Shown one piece after another: positions 16,978 to 26,161 of a stretch of DNA of 64,000 nt. The DNA comes from Halapricum hydrolyticum (lineage in GTDB: Archaea; Halobacteriota; Halobacteria; Halobacteriales; Haloarculaceae): assembly GCF_025517535.1 (NCBI RefSeq), contig NZ_JAOPKC010000002.1, forward strand, positions 186,001 to 250,000, read 5' to 3'. Position 1 is the first letter of the stretch. Every line of letters starts with the position of its first letter. Made by a program: the position numbers and the translations under genes. The notes below the pieces were generated by a model. The model was not told the DNA's origin. It saw only the letters and a list, made by a program, of their open reading frames with translations, and ran no database searches.

Positions 16978-18327
16978 CTACGACGTTTCCGGCATCGGAA
17001 ACCGACGCTCGCGCTCGACGTGCACGACGTCGGGATCGATCGTCCGACCGTCGATTTCGACCGGTTGTCCGGCCGAGAGCTTCCCGAAGGCCGGTCCTTC
17101 GGGGATACCGAGCGTCGCGGCTTTCTCGGGATCGAACTCCCGTTTGCGTGCGACGACGGCGTGGGGGGTCCGTTCGACCGATTCGTATCTCTCTGTGAGA
17201 ATCCCGGCGAAGTCGTCGACGATCGCCGACAGTGTGCTCCCCTCGGCGAGTGCCACCCGGTCGCCGAGTTTCGTGCCGCCTTCGACCGTGTCGAACCCGA
17301 TCGCCCGCCGTCGGACCGCCGCGAGCGCGCGGTCGGGATCGATTCCCTGGACCTCGTCCCGGAGGTCGGCCGGTAACGCGGAGACGACGAGCGATCCCTC
17401 GTGGTCGCGGGCCCTGTCGCCCAGTCGCGCTCCCGCGTCGATCGGCCCGAGCGCGTCTTCGACCCGCTCGACCACCGAGAGCGGGACGCCGGTGGTTTCG
17501 TGCGTGAACGTTTCGCCGACGACGCGGTAGCCCAGCGATTCGATCGCCGAAGCCAGGTCGGGTCGATCGTCGGCCAGCAGCGCATACTCGGCCCCGCTCG
17601 CCTCGAACGCGGCCCGGAGAACCTCGTGGTCAGGCTCGCCCATCGCATCGAGCGCCCAGTCCGCGCCGATGTGACCGATCGCCCAGTCGGTCTCGCGGAC
17701 GACCCGTTCGAACCGGGGAGCGTAGTGACCGCCACCGAAGCCGACGAGGTGGCGTCGGGCGTCGTTTTCCCGGGGCGCGTCGGGCGCGATACCGCGGAGG
17801 TCGAGGATCGCCTTCGCGACAGCCCGGGCCGCATCGGGGTCGTCCCACTGTGGTTCGGCGCTGCCGACCTCGACGAACATCGACGGCGTGTCGATGTCGG
17901 TCGGACCGTGATGGGTACACTCCATGCCGACCTCGTACGCCTCGGGTGCATGGCGTGAGAGTGCCTCGACGACGCTGGCGTGAGCGTTCGGTGCAGCGCG
18001 GGCGAAGGCGCCGTCTTCCCCACCGTACTCGGCCGGGCCGAAGTTACCTGTGTGGTGGGCTGTCAGCAGCTTTCCTGTCTCGCCGGCGTGCTTGGAGGCG
18101 AACACGAGAAGGTCGGGGTCGTCGAAGACTGTGTCGACCGCGTCGAGTTCGAGATGACGGGTCTCGAATTCGCGGAGTTCGACGTCGTCGAGACGGTAGA
18201 CGTCACCGCCGCCGTCGGCGTCGGACCGGGTCTCGTCGGCCTCGACATCCCAGTCTGCAAGCGTCAGCAACTGCTCGCCGATGTTTGCGGACGCGCGATC
18301 GGCCCGGGAAACGACGATTCCGAGCAT
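16978..18327 (-). CDS. dtdA: D-aminoacyl-tRNA deacylase (archaeal DTD2 type)
   Basis: 449 residues. It removes D-amino acids from mischarged tRNA and in the archaeal/plant DTD2 family is a zinc-dependent, peptidyl-tRNA-hydrolase-like enzyme. Family marks are the start MLGIVVSRADRASANI, FASKHAGETGKLLTAHHTGN near residue 80, APNAHASVVEALS near 120, VGMECTHHGPTD near 143, and LVGFGGGHYAPRF near 200, each supplying conserved His residues. The C-terminal 200 residues are a haloarchaeal extension. The ATG at 18327 overlaps the stop of the upstream exchanger gene by one base (TGATG), so the two are probably co-transcribed and translationally coupled. Confidence 0.92.
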   Translation of the reverse strand: MLGIVVSRADRASANIGEQLLTLADWDVEADETRSDADGGGDVYRLDDVELREFETRHLELDAVDTVFDDPDLLVFASKHAGETGKLLTAHHTGNFGPAEYGGEDGAFARAAPNAHASVVEALSRHAPEAYEVGMECTHHGPTDIDTPSMFVEVGSAEPQWDDPDAARAVAKAILDLRGIAPDAPRENDARRHLVGFGGGHYAPRFERVVRETDWAIGHIGADWALDAMGEPDHEVLRAAFEASGAEYALLADDRPDLASAIESLGYRVVGETFTHETTGVPLSVVERVEDALGPIDAGARLGDRARDHEGSLVVSALPADLRDEVQGIDPDRALAAVRRRAIGFDTVEGGTKLGDRVALAEGSTLSAIVDDFAGILTERYESVERTPHAVVARKREFDPEKAATLGIPEGPAFGKLSAGQPVEIDGRTIDPDVVHVERERRFPMPETS

Positions 18328-19700
18328 CAGTCCGCAGGTTCGACCGCGAGCGGTTCCCGTCCCAGCGCGGCCCGGGCGGCGTTTCGCGCGCGAGTGAAGA
18401 CCTCGGTCAGTGCGTGGCGGCGTCGATACAGCAGGACGAACGCGAGCACGAGATAGAGCACGGTGAACCCGTGGAGGAGGTCGATACTCAACGCTTCGGG
18501 ATGTGCGACCGAGAATACGCGCAACACGAGAAACTCGATGGCCACCTGTGAGATGAACAGCCCGAACAGTGCGAGCGCCTCCCGCATCGAGATCTCGAAG
18601 TTGATGAGGATCGACAGCGCGAACAGCGACTGTGCTGCGGTGATCCAGATCTCCGCGGACTGTTTGGTGTCGAACGGTAGCGTCCCGAGTCCGCCGGCAG
18701 CGATCGAGTAGACGATCGCCAGCGTCCCGATCAGCAGCGTCCACTGATTGAGCTTCGAGGAGATCAACGCGTTGAACCCGGCCGTCGAGCGTGCCTTGTT
18801 GACCAGCACGGCGACGACGATCAGTTCCGGCGACTCGCTGGCCAGTGGTGCGATCCACTGGATCATGAAGAACTCCGGGACCCCGAGTGCGATCCCGATG
18901 TCTTCCAGCCCGTGCGCGAACGGCTCCACGGCAGTGAAGATCATCAGCCCGGAGTATGCAAAGAGCGTCAGAACGACCGTGACCCGGATCGGACGTGCCT
19001 TCGCCTGGAAGTACGCGGGGACGCCGACGTGTTCCTCGGCCTCGTCGACATCGCCCCGGATAATGATCCCGATGTAGAGAATGTACAGCCCGAGCAGCAA
19101 CACGGTGTCAACGAGACCGATCCCGCCGGAGAGCGGAACGAGGAAGGCGAAGACGGTCGCCAGAAACAGGAACGCGATCTCGGTCGCGAGTCCCCGGTCG
19201 ATCGTCACGACGTCAGCCAGCAATCCCGGGCGCTTCTGGACGGCTGGATCGCGCGTGCGCACCGCCTGCCAGACAGTATAGAAGGCGATACCGGCCCAGC
19301 CGATCCCGATGAGAATCCGGTTCGCCCCCGTCATGTTCGCGACCGCGAGGTTGGCGTCGTGGCAGGCTCGCGCCAGCGCGTCGGCCGCCGGCGTGGAACT
19401 ACACGCGGCCGTCGTCGCACCGCCGGAACCGGCACCCCACGCATACAGGGCGTCGACGGCGTACTCCGGTGCGACAGCAAGGACGGCCAGCACGGCGATG
19501 GCAAACGCCCGTGGAACGTCTTTCTCGGCAGTTTCGGCGGCCCACGCGAGCAGGAACGACGCGCCGAGAACCGCCAGCCCGGTCACTGCGACTGTGGCGT
19601 ACGTCCCTGTCGAGACACCCAGGAGGCGGACGGCGACCCAGGGTGCCGACAGGAGACCCGCAATCGCAACCTGTCCGAGGGGATGACGAAGTCGGCTCAC
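18327..19700 (-). CDS. Sodium/calcium exchanger family membrane protein
   Basis: 457 residues with about eleven hydrophobic helices. Two alpha-repeats of the Ca2+:cation antiporter superfamily are visible: AWAAETAEKDVPRAF with LAVAPEYAVD near residues 53-90, and APLASESPELIVVAVLVNK near 280. The central acidic loop (GDVDEAEEHVGVPAYF, near 215) separates two halves of about five helices each. It probably exchanges a divalent cation for Na+ or H+; direction and ion cannot be read. The start is a GTG, which gives a natural first helix. It overlaps dtdA by one base. Confidence 0.83.
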   Translation of the reverse strand: MSRLRHPLGQVAIAGLLSAPWVAVRLLGVSTGTYATVAVTGLAVLGASFLLAWAAETAEKDVPRAFAIAVLAVLAVAPEYAVDALYAWGAGSGGATTAACSSTPAADALARACHDANLAVANMTGANRILIGIGWAGIAFYTVWQAVRTRDPAVQKRPGLLADVVTIDRGLATEIAFLFLATVFAFLVPLSGGIGLVDTVLLLGLYILYIGIIIRGDVDEAEEHVGVPAYFQAKARPIRVTVVLTLFAYSGLMIFTAVEPFAHGLEDIGIALGVPEFFMIQWIAPLASESPELIVVAVLVNKARSTAGFNALISSKLNQWTLLIGTLAIVYSIAAGGLGTLPFDTKQSAEIWITAAQSLFALSILINFEISMREALALFGLFISQVAIEFLVLRVFSVAHPEALSIDLLHGFTVLYLVLAFVLLYRRRHALTEVFTRARNAARAALGREPLAVEPAD

Positions 19701-19802
19701 TATCCTGAGACACCGGACCGCTCACGGAAAGTCTTGCGAAACGTCCGTCGGAACAACCGCCCGGACACCACATCGTGAAAAAGCAGTTCGACGACAGTCT
19801 CG

Positions 19803-20600
19803 CTAGAGTTCGGCGACGACTGCTCCGCAGTCTGCACAGGCGAGGACCGGCTGTTCAGGGTCGCCACGCACCGAACCAGGGCCGCCACAGCAGTCCTGTC
19901 GCGTCGATTCTTCGACCGGGCCGCCACAGACTGGACACGTCTGGAGGAAGGTGCGCAGCGGCTGTGCGGCGAGCGCCCGGATTTCCGGGGGCAGGTCCCA
20001 CTCCTGCAGCGCCTCGACGGCGGTTATCTCGGCGATGGCGACGGAACGGCGAAGCCAGATGTCTCGACCGCTGGCCAGGAGCACGTGGTCACCGTGGAGT
20101 TGTGCCTCGATGTCCGTCGGGGACGCGGCTTCGGCCCGGGCGAGAAATTCGGACTCCTCGGCAGTCCGCAGCGTCGCCATGCGATCGGTCCAGGCCTCGC
20201 GGAACGCGTCATTCAGGAACAGCTGTTCGCCGTCGGTTTCGACGACGCCCGCGGCGACGAGCGATTCGAGGACGGCGTCAGGATCCGGCTCGTCCGCCCC
20301 GTCACCCACGTCGGAAAGGACATCGGTTTCGCGTGGCGGCCCGGTGTGGCCGAAATCGAACGGGAGCGGTTCGACGAGCCGCGGGGCGAATCGCGGTGTC
20401 CCGGGGACGACGTAACCACGGAGCGCGAGCACCGCGAGACCGACCGCAACGGTGACGACGGCTGCGACCGCGCTCCAGACTGCGACAGCGGCACCGACGA
20501 CGGCGATAATGGCGAGATTGACGACGGTGCACGGTCGGCAGCGGTTGTCACCGGTGTACTCGGGTCGACGCAATCGATCGAGGGGTGTGAATTGACTCAT
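19803..20600 (-). CDS. Membrane-anchored zinc-ribbon protein, unknown function
   Basis: 265 residues. N-terminal RRPEYTGDNRCRPCTVVN includes a CxxC, followed by two hydrophobic helices (residues 28-62). A cytosolic domain of about 140 residues follows (DVLSDVGDGADEPDPDAVLE and so on). The end is a metal-binding region: TCPVCGG, DCCGG and ACADCGAVVAEL, a C-x2-C plus C-x2-C ribbon. It is probably a membrane protein whose C-terminal ribbon binds metal. The next gene upstream, 6 bases away on the same strand, encodes another membrane protein, so the two form an operon. Confidence 0.75.
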   Translation of the reverse strand: MSQFTPLDRLRRPEYTGDNRCRPCTVVNLAIIAVVGAAVAVWSAVAAVVTVAVGLAVLALRGYVVPGTPRFAPRLVEPLPFDFGHTGPPRETDVLSDVGDGADEPDPDAVLESLVAAGVVETDGEQLFLNDAFREAWTDRMATLRTAEESEFLARAEAASPTDIEAQLHGDHVLLASGRDIWLRRSVAIAEITAVEALQEWDLPPEIRALAAQPLRTFLQTCPVCGGPVEESTRQDCCGGPGSVRGDPEQPVLACADCGAVVAEL

Positions 20601-20606
20601 GAATAC

Positions 20607-21032
20607 TCACAGCTGTTGTGCGGGCTTTTTTACCGGTTCGCCGTGGACGGCGTGATAGACGGTCGGGAACGCGGCCAGACCGACGACCTGAACGACGCCA
20701 CCGAGCGGCGTGAGCAGGAGCGTTCCGGCGGAAACGGCCACGTGGCCGACGCCCATCGACGCGAGGAAGAACACCACGCTGAAGTACGCCACGCGGAGCG
20801 GTGCTGACGTCAACTCCGCGCGCCGCGGCCACTCGCCGACCGACGGCGAGCCCGCCCTGAACGCCGCGAGCGCGACGCTCCCCGCGGCGATCGCAGTTAA
20901 TCCGGCGAGCGGGACTGCGTCCGGATACAGCATCTGTGCGAAGACGACGACGGCGAAGCTCGGCGTCGAGAGGACCGAAAGCTCCGCGCCGCCGAAGAAC
21001 ACCCGTTCGAGCCACTCGCGAACGCCCGCCAC
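20607..21032 (-). CDS. Small four-helix membrane protein
   Basis: 141 residues from a GTG. Four hydrophobic segments are visible: near residues 20-36 (FAVVVFAQMLYPDAVPLAGL), 40-58, 76-95 (LRVAYFSVVFFLASMGVGHV) and 98-122. Short loops contain arginines on the same side. No family or catalytic motif was recognised. It is the first gene of a two-gene unit with the zinc-ribbon protein downstream (6-base spacing). The GTG follows a GC-rich region with no clear TATA box, so the promoter is uncertain. Confidence 0.7.
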   Translation of the reverse strand: MAGVREWLERVFFGGAELSVLSTPSFAVVVFAQMLYPDAVPLAGLTAIAAGSVALAAFRAGSPSVGEWPRRAELTSAPLRVAYFSVVFFLASMGVGHVAVSAGTLLLTPLGGVVQVVGLAAFPTVYHAVHGEPVKKPAQQL

Positions 21033-21404
21033 GTTACCACGCTCCGCGCGAAAAGCAAACGACTGGTGTCTCTGTCACGGTTGCCAGCCACTTCACGAGC
21101 CAGCGGTTTAACTCTTGCAGGCTTGGCTCTCCTGTGACAGCAGCCTGTCACTGTCCTCGGCCTCGCCGACAGCAGCCGTCGGGGCCGGTTCGCATCTCCG
21201 GTAACAGCCGTGTGATGAGTGGCCCCAAGTTCTCGCGTGGCGCGCGCAATGGATCATAACGCATGGCGAACGCGAAATTATATGGTATTGGATGAAAAAT
21301 GGTTAACTAGCGAGCGTCGTCACGATGAGCGGCCGAACGTTCCCGGGCGCAGTAGCCGTGTCTGTAGCTCTATTTCCCCCTATGTATAATTATGATTGCA
21401 AAAA
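21033..21404. other. Intergenic region upstream of the sugar transporter operon
   Basis: About 370 bases without a gene. The left part is GC-rich with a weak hairpin pair near 21130-21150; the right part (21250-21404) is clearly AT-rich (ATTATATGGTATTGG, TATGTATAATTATGATT) and looks like a promoter region for the operon. I see no further gene. Confidence 0.5.
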
Positions 21405-21416
21405 TACTATATAGTA
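21405..21416 (+). promoter_or_regulatory. Perfect palindrome over the TATA box of the sugar operon (candidate TrmB operator)
   Basis: TACTATATAGTA is a perfect 12-base palindrome centred 29 bases before the ATG at 21440 and coincides with the TATA position. A dimeric regulator bound here would block TATA-binding protein. Halobacterium TrmB is reported to use a TACT...AGTA-type motif with longer spacing, so the half-sites agree but the spacing differs. A TrmB-family gene lies at the operon's far end. Confidence 0.5.
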
Positions 21417-21439
21417 GGTACTCAATAACAACACCTGTA

Positions 21440-22885
21440 ATGAACGGTAGTTCAGACAGTGGTGAGCGATCCGGAGTATCGCGGCGACGGTTCATCGAAG
21501 CGACTGGCGCGGCAGGCGTCGCAATGACGCTGGCCGGCTGTGGCGGTGGCGACGGCGGTTCGGTCGTGATCACGGCCGATCAGGAGTACAAGGACGCGGA
21601 AGACGAAGTCATCGACGCACTGTACGACGCTGGCCTCAGCGAGGACATCGACGTCGAGATCAGAGCAGGTGACTTCGAGTCCGGTCAGCGACAGAGCGAG
21701 TTCGTCTCGGCGCTGGACGCCGGGCGGTCGGACCCGGACATCTTCATGATGGACTCGGGGTGGACGATCCCGTTCATCGTCCGCGACCAGCTCGTCAACC
21801 TGAGCGAGGAGATGTCTCAGGACACGCTGGATTACGTCCAGAGCGACTACCTGGACTCGGCGGTCCAGACGGCGAGCGACCCCGAGACGGGAGACCTCTA
21901 CGGGCTCCCGCTGTTCCCGGACTATCCGGTGATGCACTACCGGAAGGACCTCGTCGAAGACGCGGGCTACGATCCCGAGGGTGAGAACTGGTCGACAGAG
22001 CCGATGACCTGGCAGCGATTCGCGGAGATCGCCGCCGACGTCTGGGACCAGAACGAGGACGAACTCGATTACGGGTTCACGACCCAGGCAGCCGAATACA
22101 TCGGGCTGGCCTGCTGTACGTTCAGCGAGACGATGACGTCGTGGGGCGGCGCGTACTTCGGCGATCACAGCAACCTCTTCGGGCCGGTCGGCGACCGGCC
22201 GATCACGGTCAACGAGGAGCCGGTCCACAACACGATCCGCATGATGCGGTCGTTCGCCAGGGGTCCGGACGCCGAAAACGCCCACCCGGACTACCCGAAG
22301 ATCACGAACACGGACATCTTCGAGTTTACCGAAGAAGACGCACGCGCGCCGTTCACGGGCGGAAGTGCCGCCTTCATGCGCAACTGGCCGTACGCAATCT
22401 CATCAACGTTCGGTGACGACGAATCCCCCGTCACCCCGGAGATGTACGGGACGATGCCGCTGCCCTACGCCGTCGAAGAGGGCGAGGGCAACCACGAGGG
22501 CACCGGCGGTCCGAGCCACGCGCTCGGTGGCTGGCATCTCACGATCAACCCCAACAGCGAACAGCAAGACGACGCTGTCCAGGTCCTCGAGGCCTTCGCC
22601 AACGAGGACGTGATGCTGACTATTCTGGAGAACGTCGGCAACCTGCCGCCGGACCCGTCGGTCACCGAGAGTGCGAACCCGGACAACGTCGGCGCGATCG
22701 GGGACCACCTCGACACGCTGGCCGTCGCAGGAGAAAACACGGTCGCGCGCCCGGTGACGTCGGTCTACCCCGACCAGGAGCCGATCATCGCCGAAGAGGT
22801 CCACGCCGGGTACCGCAACGAGAAGTCCCCCGAGGCAGCCATGTCGGACCTCGCGGACCGTCTCGAAAGTACCGAAGAGAACTAA
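21440..22885 (+). CDS. Sugar ABC transporter substrate-binding lipoprotein
   Basis: 481 residues. The N-terminal SRRRFIEATG twin-arginine signal is followed by the lipobox LAGC, cysteine 34, so it is a Tat-exported, lipid-anchored protein on the cell surface. The body has the features of the sugar-binding (cluster-1) family: DIFMMDSGWTIPFI near residue 98, YGLPLFPDYPVMHYRKDL near 155, MTWQRFAEIAADVW near 190 and GGWHLTINPNSEQQD near 368. It likely captures a di- or oligosaccharide, with trehalose or maltose suggested by the nearby trehalose synthase and TrmB genes. It is the first gene of a four-gene operon. Confidence 0.9.
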   Translation: MNGSSDSGERSGVSRRRFIEATGAAGVAMTLAGCGGGDGGSVVITADQEYKDAEDEVIDALYDAGLSEDIDVEIRAGDFESGQRQSEFVSALDAGRSDPDIFMMDSGWTIPFIVRDQLVNLSEEMSQDTLDYVQSDYLDSAVQTASDPETGDLYGLPLFPDYPVMHYRKDLVEDAGYDPEGENWSTEPMTWQRFAEIAADVWDQNEDELDYGFTTQAAEYIGLACCTFSETMTSWGGAYFGDHSNLFGPVGDRPITVNEEPVHNTIRMMRSFARGPDAENAHPDYPKITNTDIFEFTEEDARAPFTGGSAAFMRNWPYAISSTFGDDESPVTPEMYGTMPLPYAVEEGEGNHEGTGGPSHALGGWHLTINPNSEQQDDAVQVLEAFANEDVMLTILENVGNLPPDPSVTESANPDNVGAIGDHLDTLAVAGENTVARPVTSVYPDQEPIIAEEVHAGYRNEKSPEAAMSDLADRLESTEEN

Positions 22886-22902
22886 ACCAGGGTGTCTGAA
22901 CT

Positions 22903-23880
22903 GTGAGTTCAGAGACGGAAGAGGCGAGCACATCACTGCTCATGCGGCCGCTCAACTGGCTCGAGACCAGGGGTGACGCCCTGTTTGCGTACATCCTGTT
23001 AGCCCCCGCGTTCCTCCTGTTGGCGGTCGTCGCGTTCTTCCCGCTGATACAGACGTTCCGGTTCTCGCTGCGGGCGGACGCGATTCGATCCGCCGACCCG
23101 TTCGGGGCGTTCGTCGGCTTCGAAAATTACACGAACCTGCTGACCGGCAGTGCGCCCTTGCCACAGCAGTTCATGGACCTGTCCTTCGGGACGCCGATCC
23201 TCCAGCAGGCGCTGTTCGTCACGCTCGCGTTCGCGATCATCAGCGTGCTGTTCGAGACGCTGATCGGATTCGGGCAGGCGTTGATCCTGGACAAGGAGTT
23301 CTACGGTCGGCGCTGGGTTCGCGTCGCGATCATCATTCCCTACGCGATCCCGATCGTGATCCAGGCGATGATCTTCTACCTGATCTTCAGTCCCCGGATC
23401 GGGTTCGGGACGGAGTTCATGCAGTGGCTCGGCGTCTTCGGGTCGAATCCGCTGTCGAACACGACCGATTCGTTCCTCATCGTGCTCGTCGCGGACGTCT
23501 GGAAGACCTCGGCGTTCATGGCGCTGCTGATCCTGGCTGGTCTGCAGAGCATCGACCGCCAGCTGTACGACGTCGCGAAGGTCACAGGCGCGTCGCCGTG
23601 GCAGCGGTTCAAGTACATCACGATGCCGCTGATCGCGCCGCCGTTGCTGGTCGCGATGCTGTTCCGGACGATGGACGCGATGCGCATCTACGGGCTGATC
23701 GACGCGACGGCAGGCTGTCAGACGGTCCCATCGATGAGTTGCCTGGTCATCACGGCGCTCCAGGCAACTCGACGGTGGGCCTCTGCCTCGGCTGTCGCGT
23801 TCCTGACGGCCGTCACGATCGGTCTTGTCGTGGTCGTCTATCTGATCGGCTTGCGTGACTCGGAGGCTGGTATGACATGA
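22903..23880 (+). CDS. Sugar ABC transporter permease (MalF type)
   Basis: 325 residues from a GTG, six main hydrophobic helices beginning with the 35-residue cytosolic start and FAYILLAPAFLLLAVVAFFP. The permease coupling motif VTGASPWQRFKYITMPLIAPP (about residues 228-248) contains the E/A-A-x3-G-like signal that contacts the ATPase. The position just after the binding-protein gene (17-base gap) and overlapping the next permease by four bases (ATGA) shows an operon. It forms the membrane channel with the second permease. Confidence 0.92.
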   Translation: MSSETEEASTSLLMRPLNWLETRGDALFAYILLAPAFLLLAVVAFFPLIQTFRFSLRADAIRSADPFGAFVGFENYTNLLTGSAPLPQQFMDLSFGTPILQQALFVTLAFAIISVLFETLIGFGQALILDKEFYGRRWVRVAIIIPYAIPIVIQAMIFYLIFSPRIGFGTEFMQWLGVFGSNPLSNTTDSFLIVLVADVWKTSAFMALLILAGLQSIDRQLYDVAKVTGASPWQRFKYITMPLIAPPLLVAMLFRTMDAMRIYGLIDATAGCQTVPSMSCLVITALQATRRWASASAVAFLTAVTIGLVVVVYLIGLRDSEAGMT

Positions 23881-24848
23881 GCGACGCTGAACCCGAACAT
23901 CCGGACCTAGCCGCACAGGAGCGTTCCGAAGAGCCCGAACTCGACCGCGGTGTCGTCGAGGCCTGGGCCGCGAAGATGATCTCCAACCCGGACCGCGCCT
24001 ACAAGTCGCTGTTCTACATTGCGACAATATTCTTCCTGCTGACCACCCTGTATCCGTTCTTCTGGCTGCTCATGGTGGCGATCACTCCGAGCGGCAGCCT
24101 CAACGACGTCGGGGTGCTCACGCCGGGTGGATTCAATCCGGAAGCGTTCATCGACATCTTCCAGCTGTTGCCGTTCCACCGGTTCATGTTCAACAGCTTC
24201 CTGATCGCGACGGTCTCGACGGTGCTCGTGCTGTTCGTCGCGAGCCTGGCCGGGTACGTGTTCGGTCGGCTCCGGTTCCGCGGGAAAACGCCGCTGTTGC
24301 TGACGGTGCTGGTCGTGTCGTTCTTCCCGCCGGCGGCCTTCTTCGTGCCGCTGAACCGGCTGTTCAACCGGAACGTCGACGTGTTGCGTCCGCTGCTGGC
24401 GGACGGATCGCTGTTCAACACGCCCTTCGCGATCGTCATCCCGGTGTCGGCGCTGTATCTGCCACTGTCGATCTTCATCCTGATGACGTTCTACGCTCAG
24501 ATCCCGGACGGGCTCGAGGACGCAGCCAGGGTCGAAGGGACGACCCGCCTCGGCGCGCTCTTCCGGGTGATCGTGCCCCTGTCGGCCCCAGGTGTCGCGA
24601 CCGCTGGCGTGTTGACGTTCATTACCGTCTACAACGAGTATTTCTTCTCGTCGCTGATGACGGACGGCAGGCCGGAGATGTGGGCCCCGATGCTCGAAGG
24701 CGTCCTCGCCTTCCGGGGACAGTACGAGATCCTGTTCAATCTCATGGCAGCTGCGAGCATCGTGGCCGTGTTGCCAGTGGCGATACTGGTCATCGTGGCA
24801 CAGGAAAAGATCGTCAGCGGACTCACCTCAGGAGCACTCAAGGAGTGA
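23877..24848 (+). CDS. Sugar ABC transporter permease (MalG type)
   Basis: 323 residues with six hydrophobic helices, the first near residue 45 (LFYIATIFFLLTTLYPFFWL). The coupling-helix motif DAARVEGTTRLGALFRVIVP near residue 218 contacts the ATPase, and the following LSAPGVATAGVLTFI helix and NEYFFSSLM segment are typical of MalG-type permeases. The start ATG overlaps the stop of the first permease by four bases. It pairs with the preceding permease to form the channel. Confidence 0.92.
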   Translation: MSDAEPEHPDLAAQERSEEPELDRGVVEAWAAKMISNPDRAYKSLFYIATIFFLLTTLYPFFWLLMVAITPSGSLNDVGVLTPGGFNPEAFIDIFQLLPFHRFMFNSFLIATVSTVLVLFVASLAGYVFGRLRFRGKTPLLLTVLVVSFFPPAAFFVPLNRLFNRNVDVLRPLLADGSLFNTPFAIVIPVSALYLPLSIFILMTFYAQIPDGLEDAARVEGTTRLGALFRVIVPLSAPGVATAGVLTFITVYNEYFFSSLMTDGRPEMWAPMLEGVLAFRGQYEILFNLMAAASIVAVLPVAILVIVAQEKIVSGLTSGALKE

Positions 24849-24854
24849 TATCGA

Positions 24855-25982
24855 ATGGCATCAGTCACACTAGATAACGTTACGAAGGCGTACGGAGACG
24901 AGATCGCAGTCGAGGACATGAATCTCGAAATACGGGACGGCGAGTTCTTGACGCTCGTCGGTCCGTCGGGTTGTGGGAAATCGACTACGATGGAGACGAT
25001 CGCTGGGCTGACCCAGCCGACAGAGGGATCGGTGTATATCGGCGGACGGGACGTTACCGATCTCCCGCCCAAAGACCGCGGGATCGCGATGGTCTTCCAG
25101 AACATCGCGCTGTTCCCGCACATGGACGTCTACGACAACATCTCCTTCGGGCTCCGCCTCCGCAAGTACGATCAAGAGGAGATCGAAAAGCGCGTCGATC
25201 GCGCCGCCGAGATCGTCCAGCTCGGAGGAATGATGGATCGGATGCCCGAAGAGATGTCCGGCGGGCAGCGCCAGCGCGTCGCGATCGCTCGTGCGATCGT
25301 TCGCCAACCGGACGTGTTCCTGATGGACGAGCCGCTGGCGAACCTGGACGCCGAACTACGCATCCACATGCGCACTCAGCTCCAGCGGTTGCACCGCGAG
25401 CTAGACACGACGATCATCTACGTCACCCACGACCAGGCCCAGGCGATGACGATGTCCGACCGCGTTGCGGTCATCGACAACGGCCACTTACAGCAGGTCG
25501 ATCCGCCGCTGACCTGTTACAACGCGCCGGACAACCTGTTCGTCGCCAGCTTCATCGGGTCACCAGCGATGAACTTCTTCCACGGAGCCGTCACCGACGA
25601 CGGGTTCGGTTCGGAGTTCATGAACCTCGGGTTCGATCCGGAAGAGATCGGAGCGACACCCGGGAAAGATGCGACGCTCGGGATCCGGCCCGAAGACGTG
25701 TATCTGAAGCGCGATCGCGAAGAGGCGACCGTCCCCTCGGAGACGATCAAGGCACACGTAGACGTTCTCGAGCCGATGGGTGACGAAGTGTTCACCTATC
25801 TGCTGCTGGAAGAGGACGTCGAAACCAGCGCCGAAGGCCGCGGTGAAGGCCAGTTGCTACTCAGCCTGGATCCCCAGACCGACATCGAAGAGGGCCAGAA
25901 AGTCGAGGTCGTCTTCGACCGTCACGAGGCCCACCTCTTCGACTCGGCATCCGAAGAGGCGATCGCGCACAGCCTCGCCTGA
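24855..25982 (+). CDS. Sugar ABC transporter ATP-binding protein (MalK/UgpC type)
   Basis: 375 residues. Walker A GPSGCGKST is at residues 36-44, the signature MSGGQRQRVAIARA near 133-146, Walker B VFLMDEPLANLDAEL near 155, and the switch histidine in VTHDQAQAM near 193. The C-terminal 130 residues form the OB-fold regulatory part found in the MalK/UgpC group, with ATLGIRPEDVYLKR near 273. It energises uptake of sugar by the binding protein and permeases encoded just upstream (6-base spacing). In bacteria the C-terminal part can take part in regulation of the operon; here this is only possible. Confidence 0.94.
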   Translation: MASVTLDNVTKAYGDEIAVEDMNLEIRDGEFLTLVGPSGCGKSTTMETIAGLTQPTEGSVYIGGRDVTDLPPKDRGIAMVFQNIALFPHMDVYDNISFGLRLRKYDQEEIEKRVDRAAEIVQLGGMMDRMPEEMSGGQRQRVAIARAIVRQPDVFLMDEPLANLDAELRIHMRTQLQRLHRELDTTIIYVTHDQAQAMTMSDRVAVIDNGHLQQVDPPLTCYNAPDNLFVASFIGSPAMNFFHGAVTDDGFGSEFMNLGFDPEEIGATPGKDATLGIRPEDVYLKRDREEATVPSETIKAHVDVLEPMGDEVFTYLLLEEDVETSAEGRGEGQLLLSLDPQTDIEEGQKVEVVFDRHEAHLFDSASEEAIAHSLA

Positions 25983-26161
25983 CAGCAGCTATCGTGGGTA
26001 GCCGCCGTGGCGACCGCCAGTTCAGTGGTCGCCCGGTAAATCCACACTTTCACGACGCAACGGGCAGCAGAAGAGAGACCATATCTATCCCCCTTTGGAA
26101 TGCCACGAGCAGAGCCGTTGGACTGCACCGTAGCGATACAGAATCCGATCGTGATCGACGT

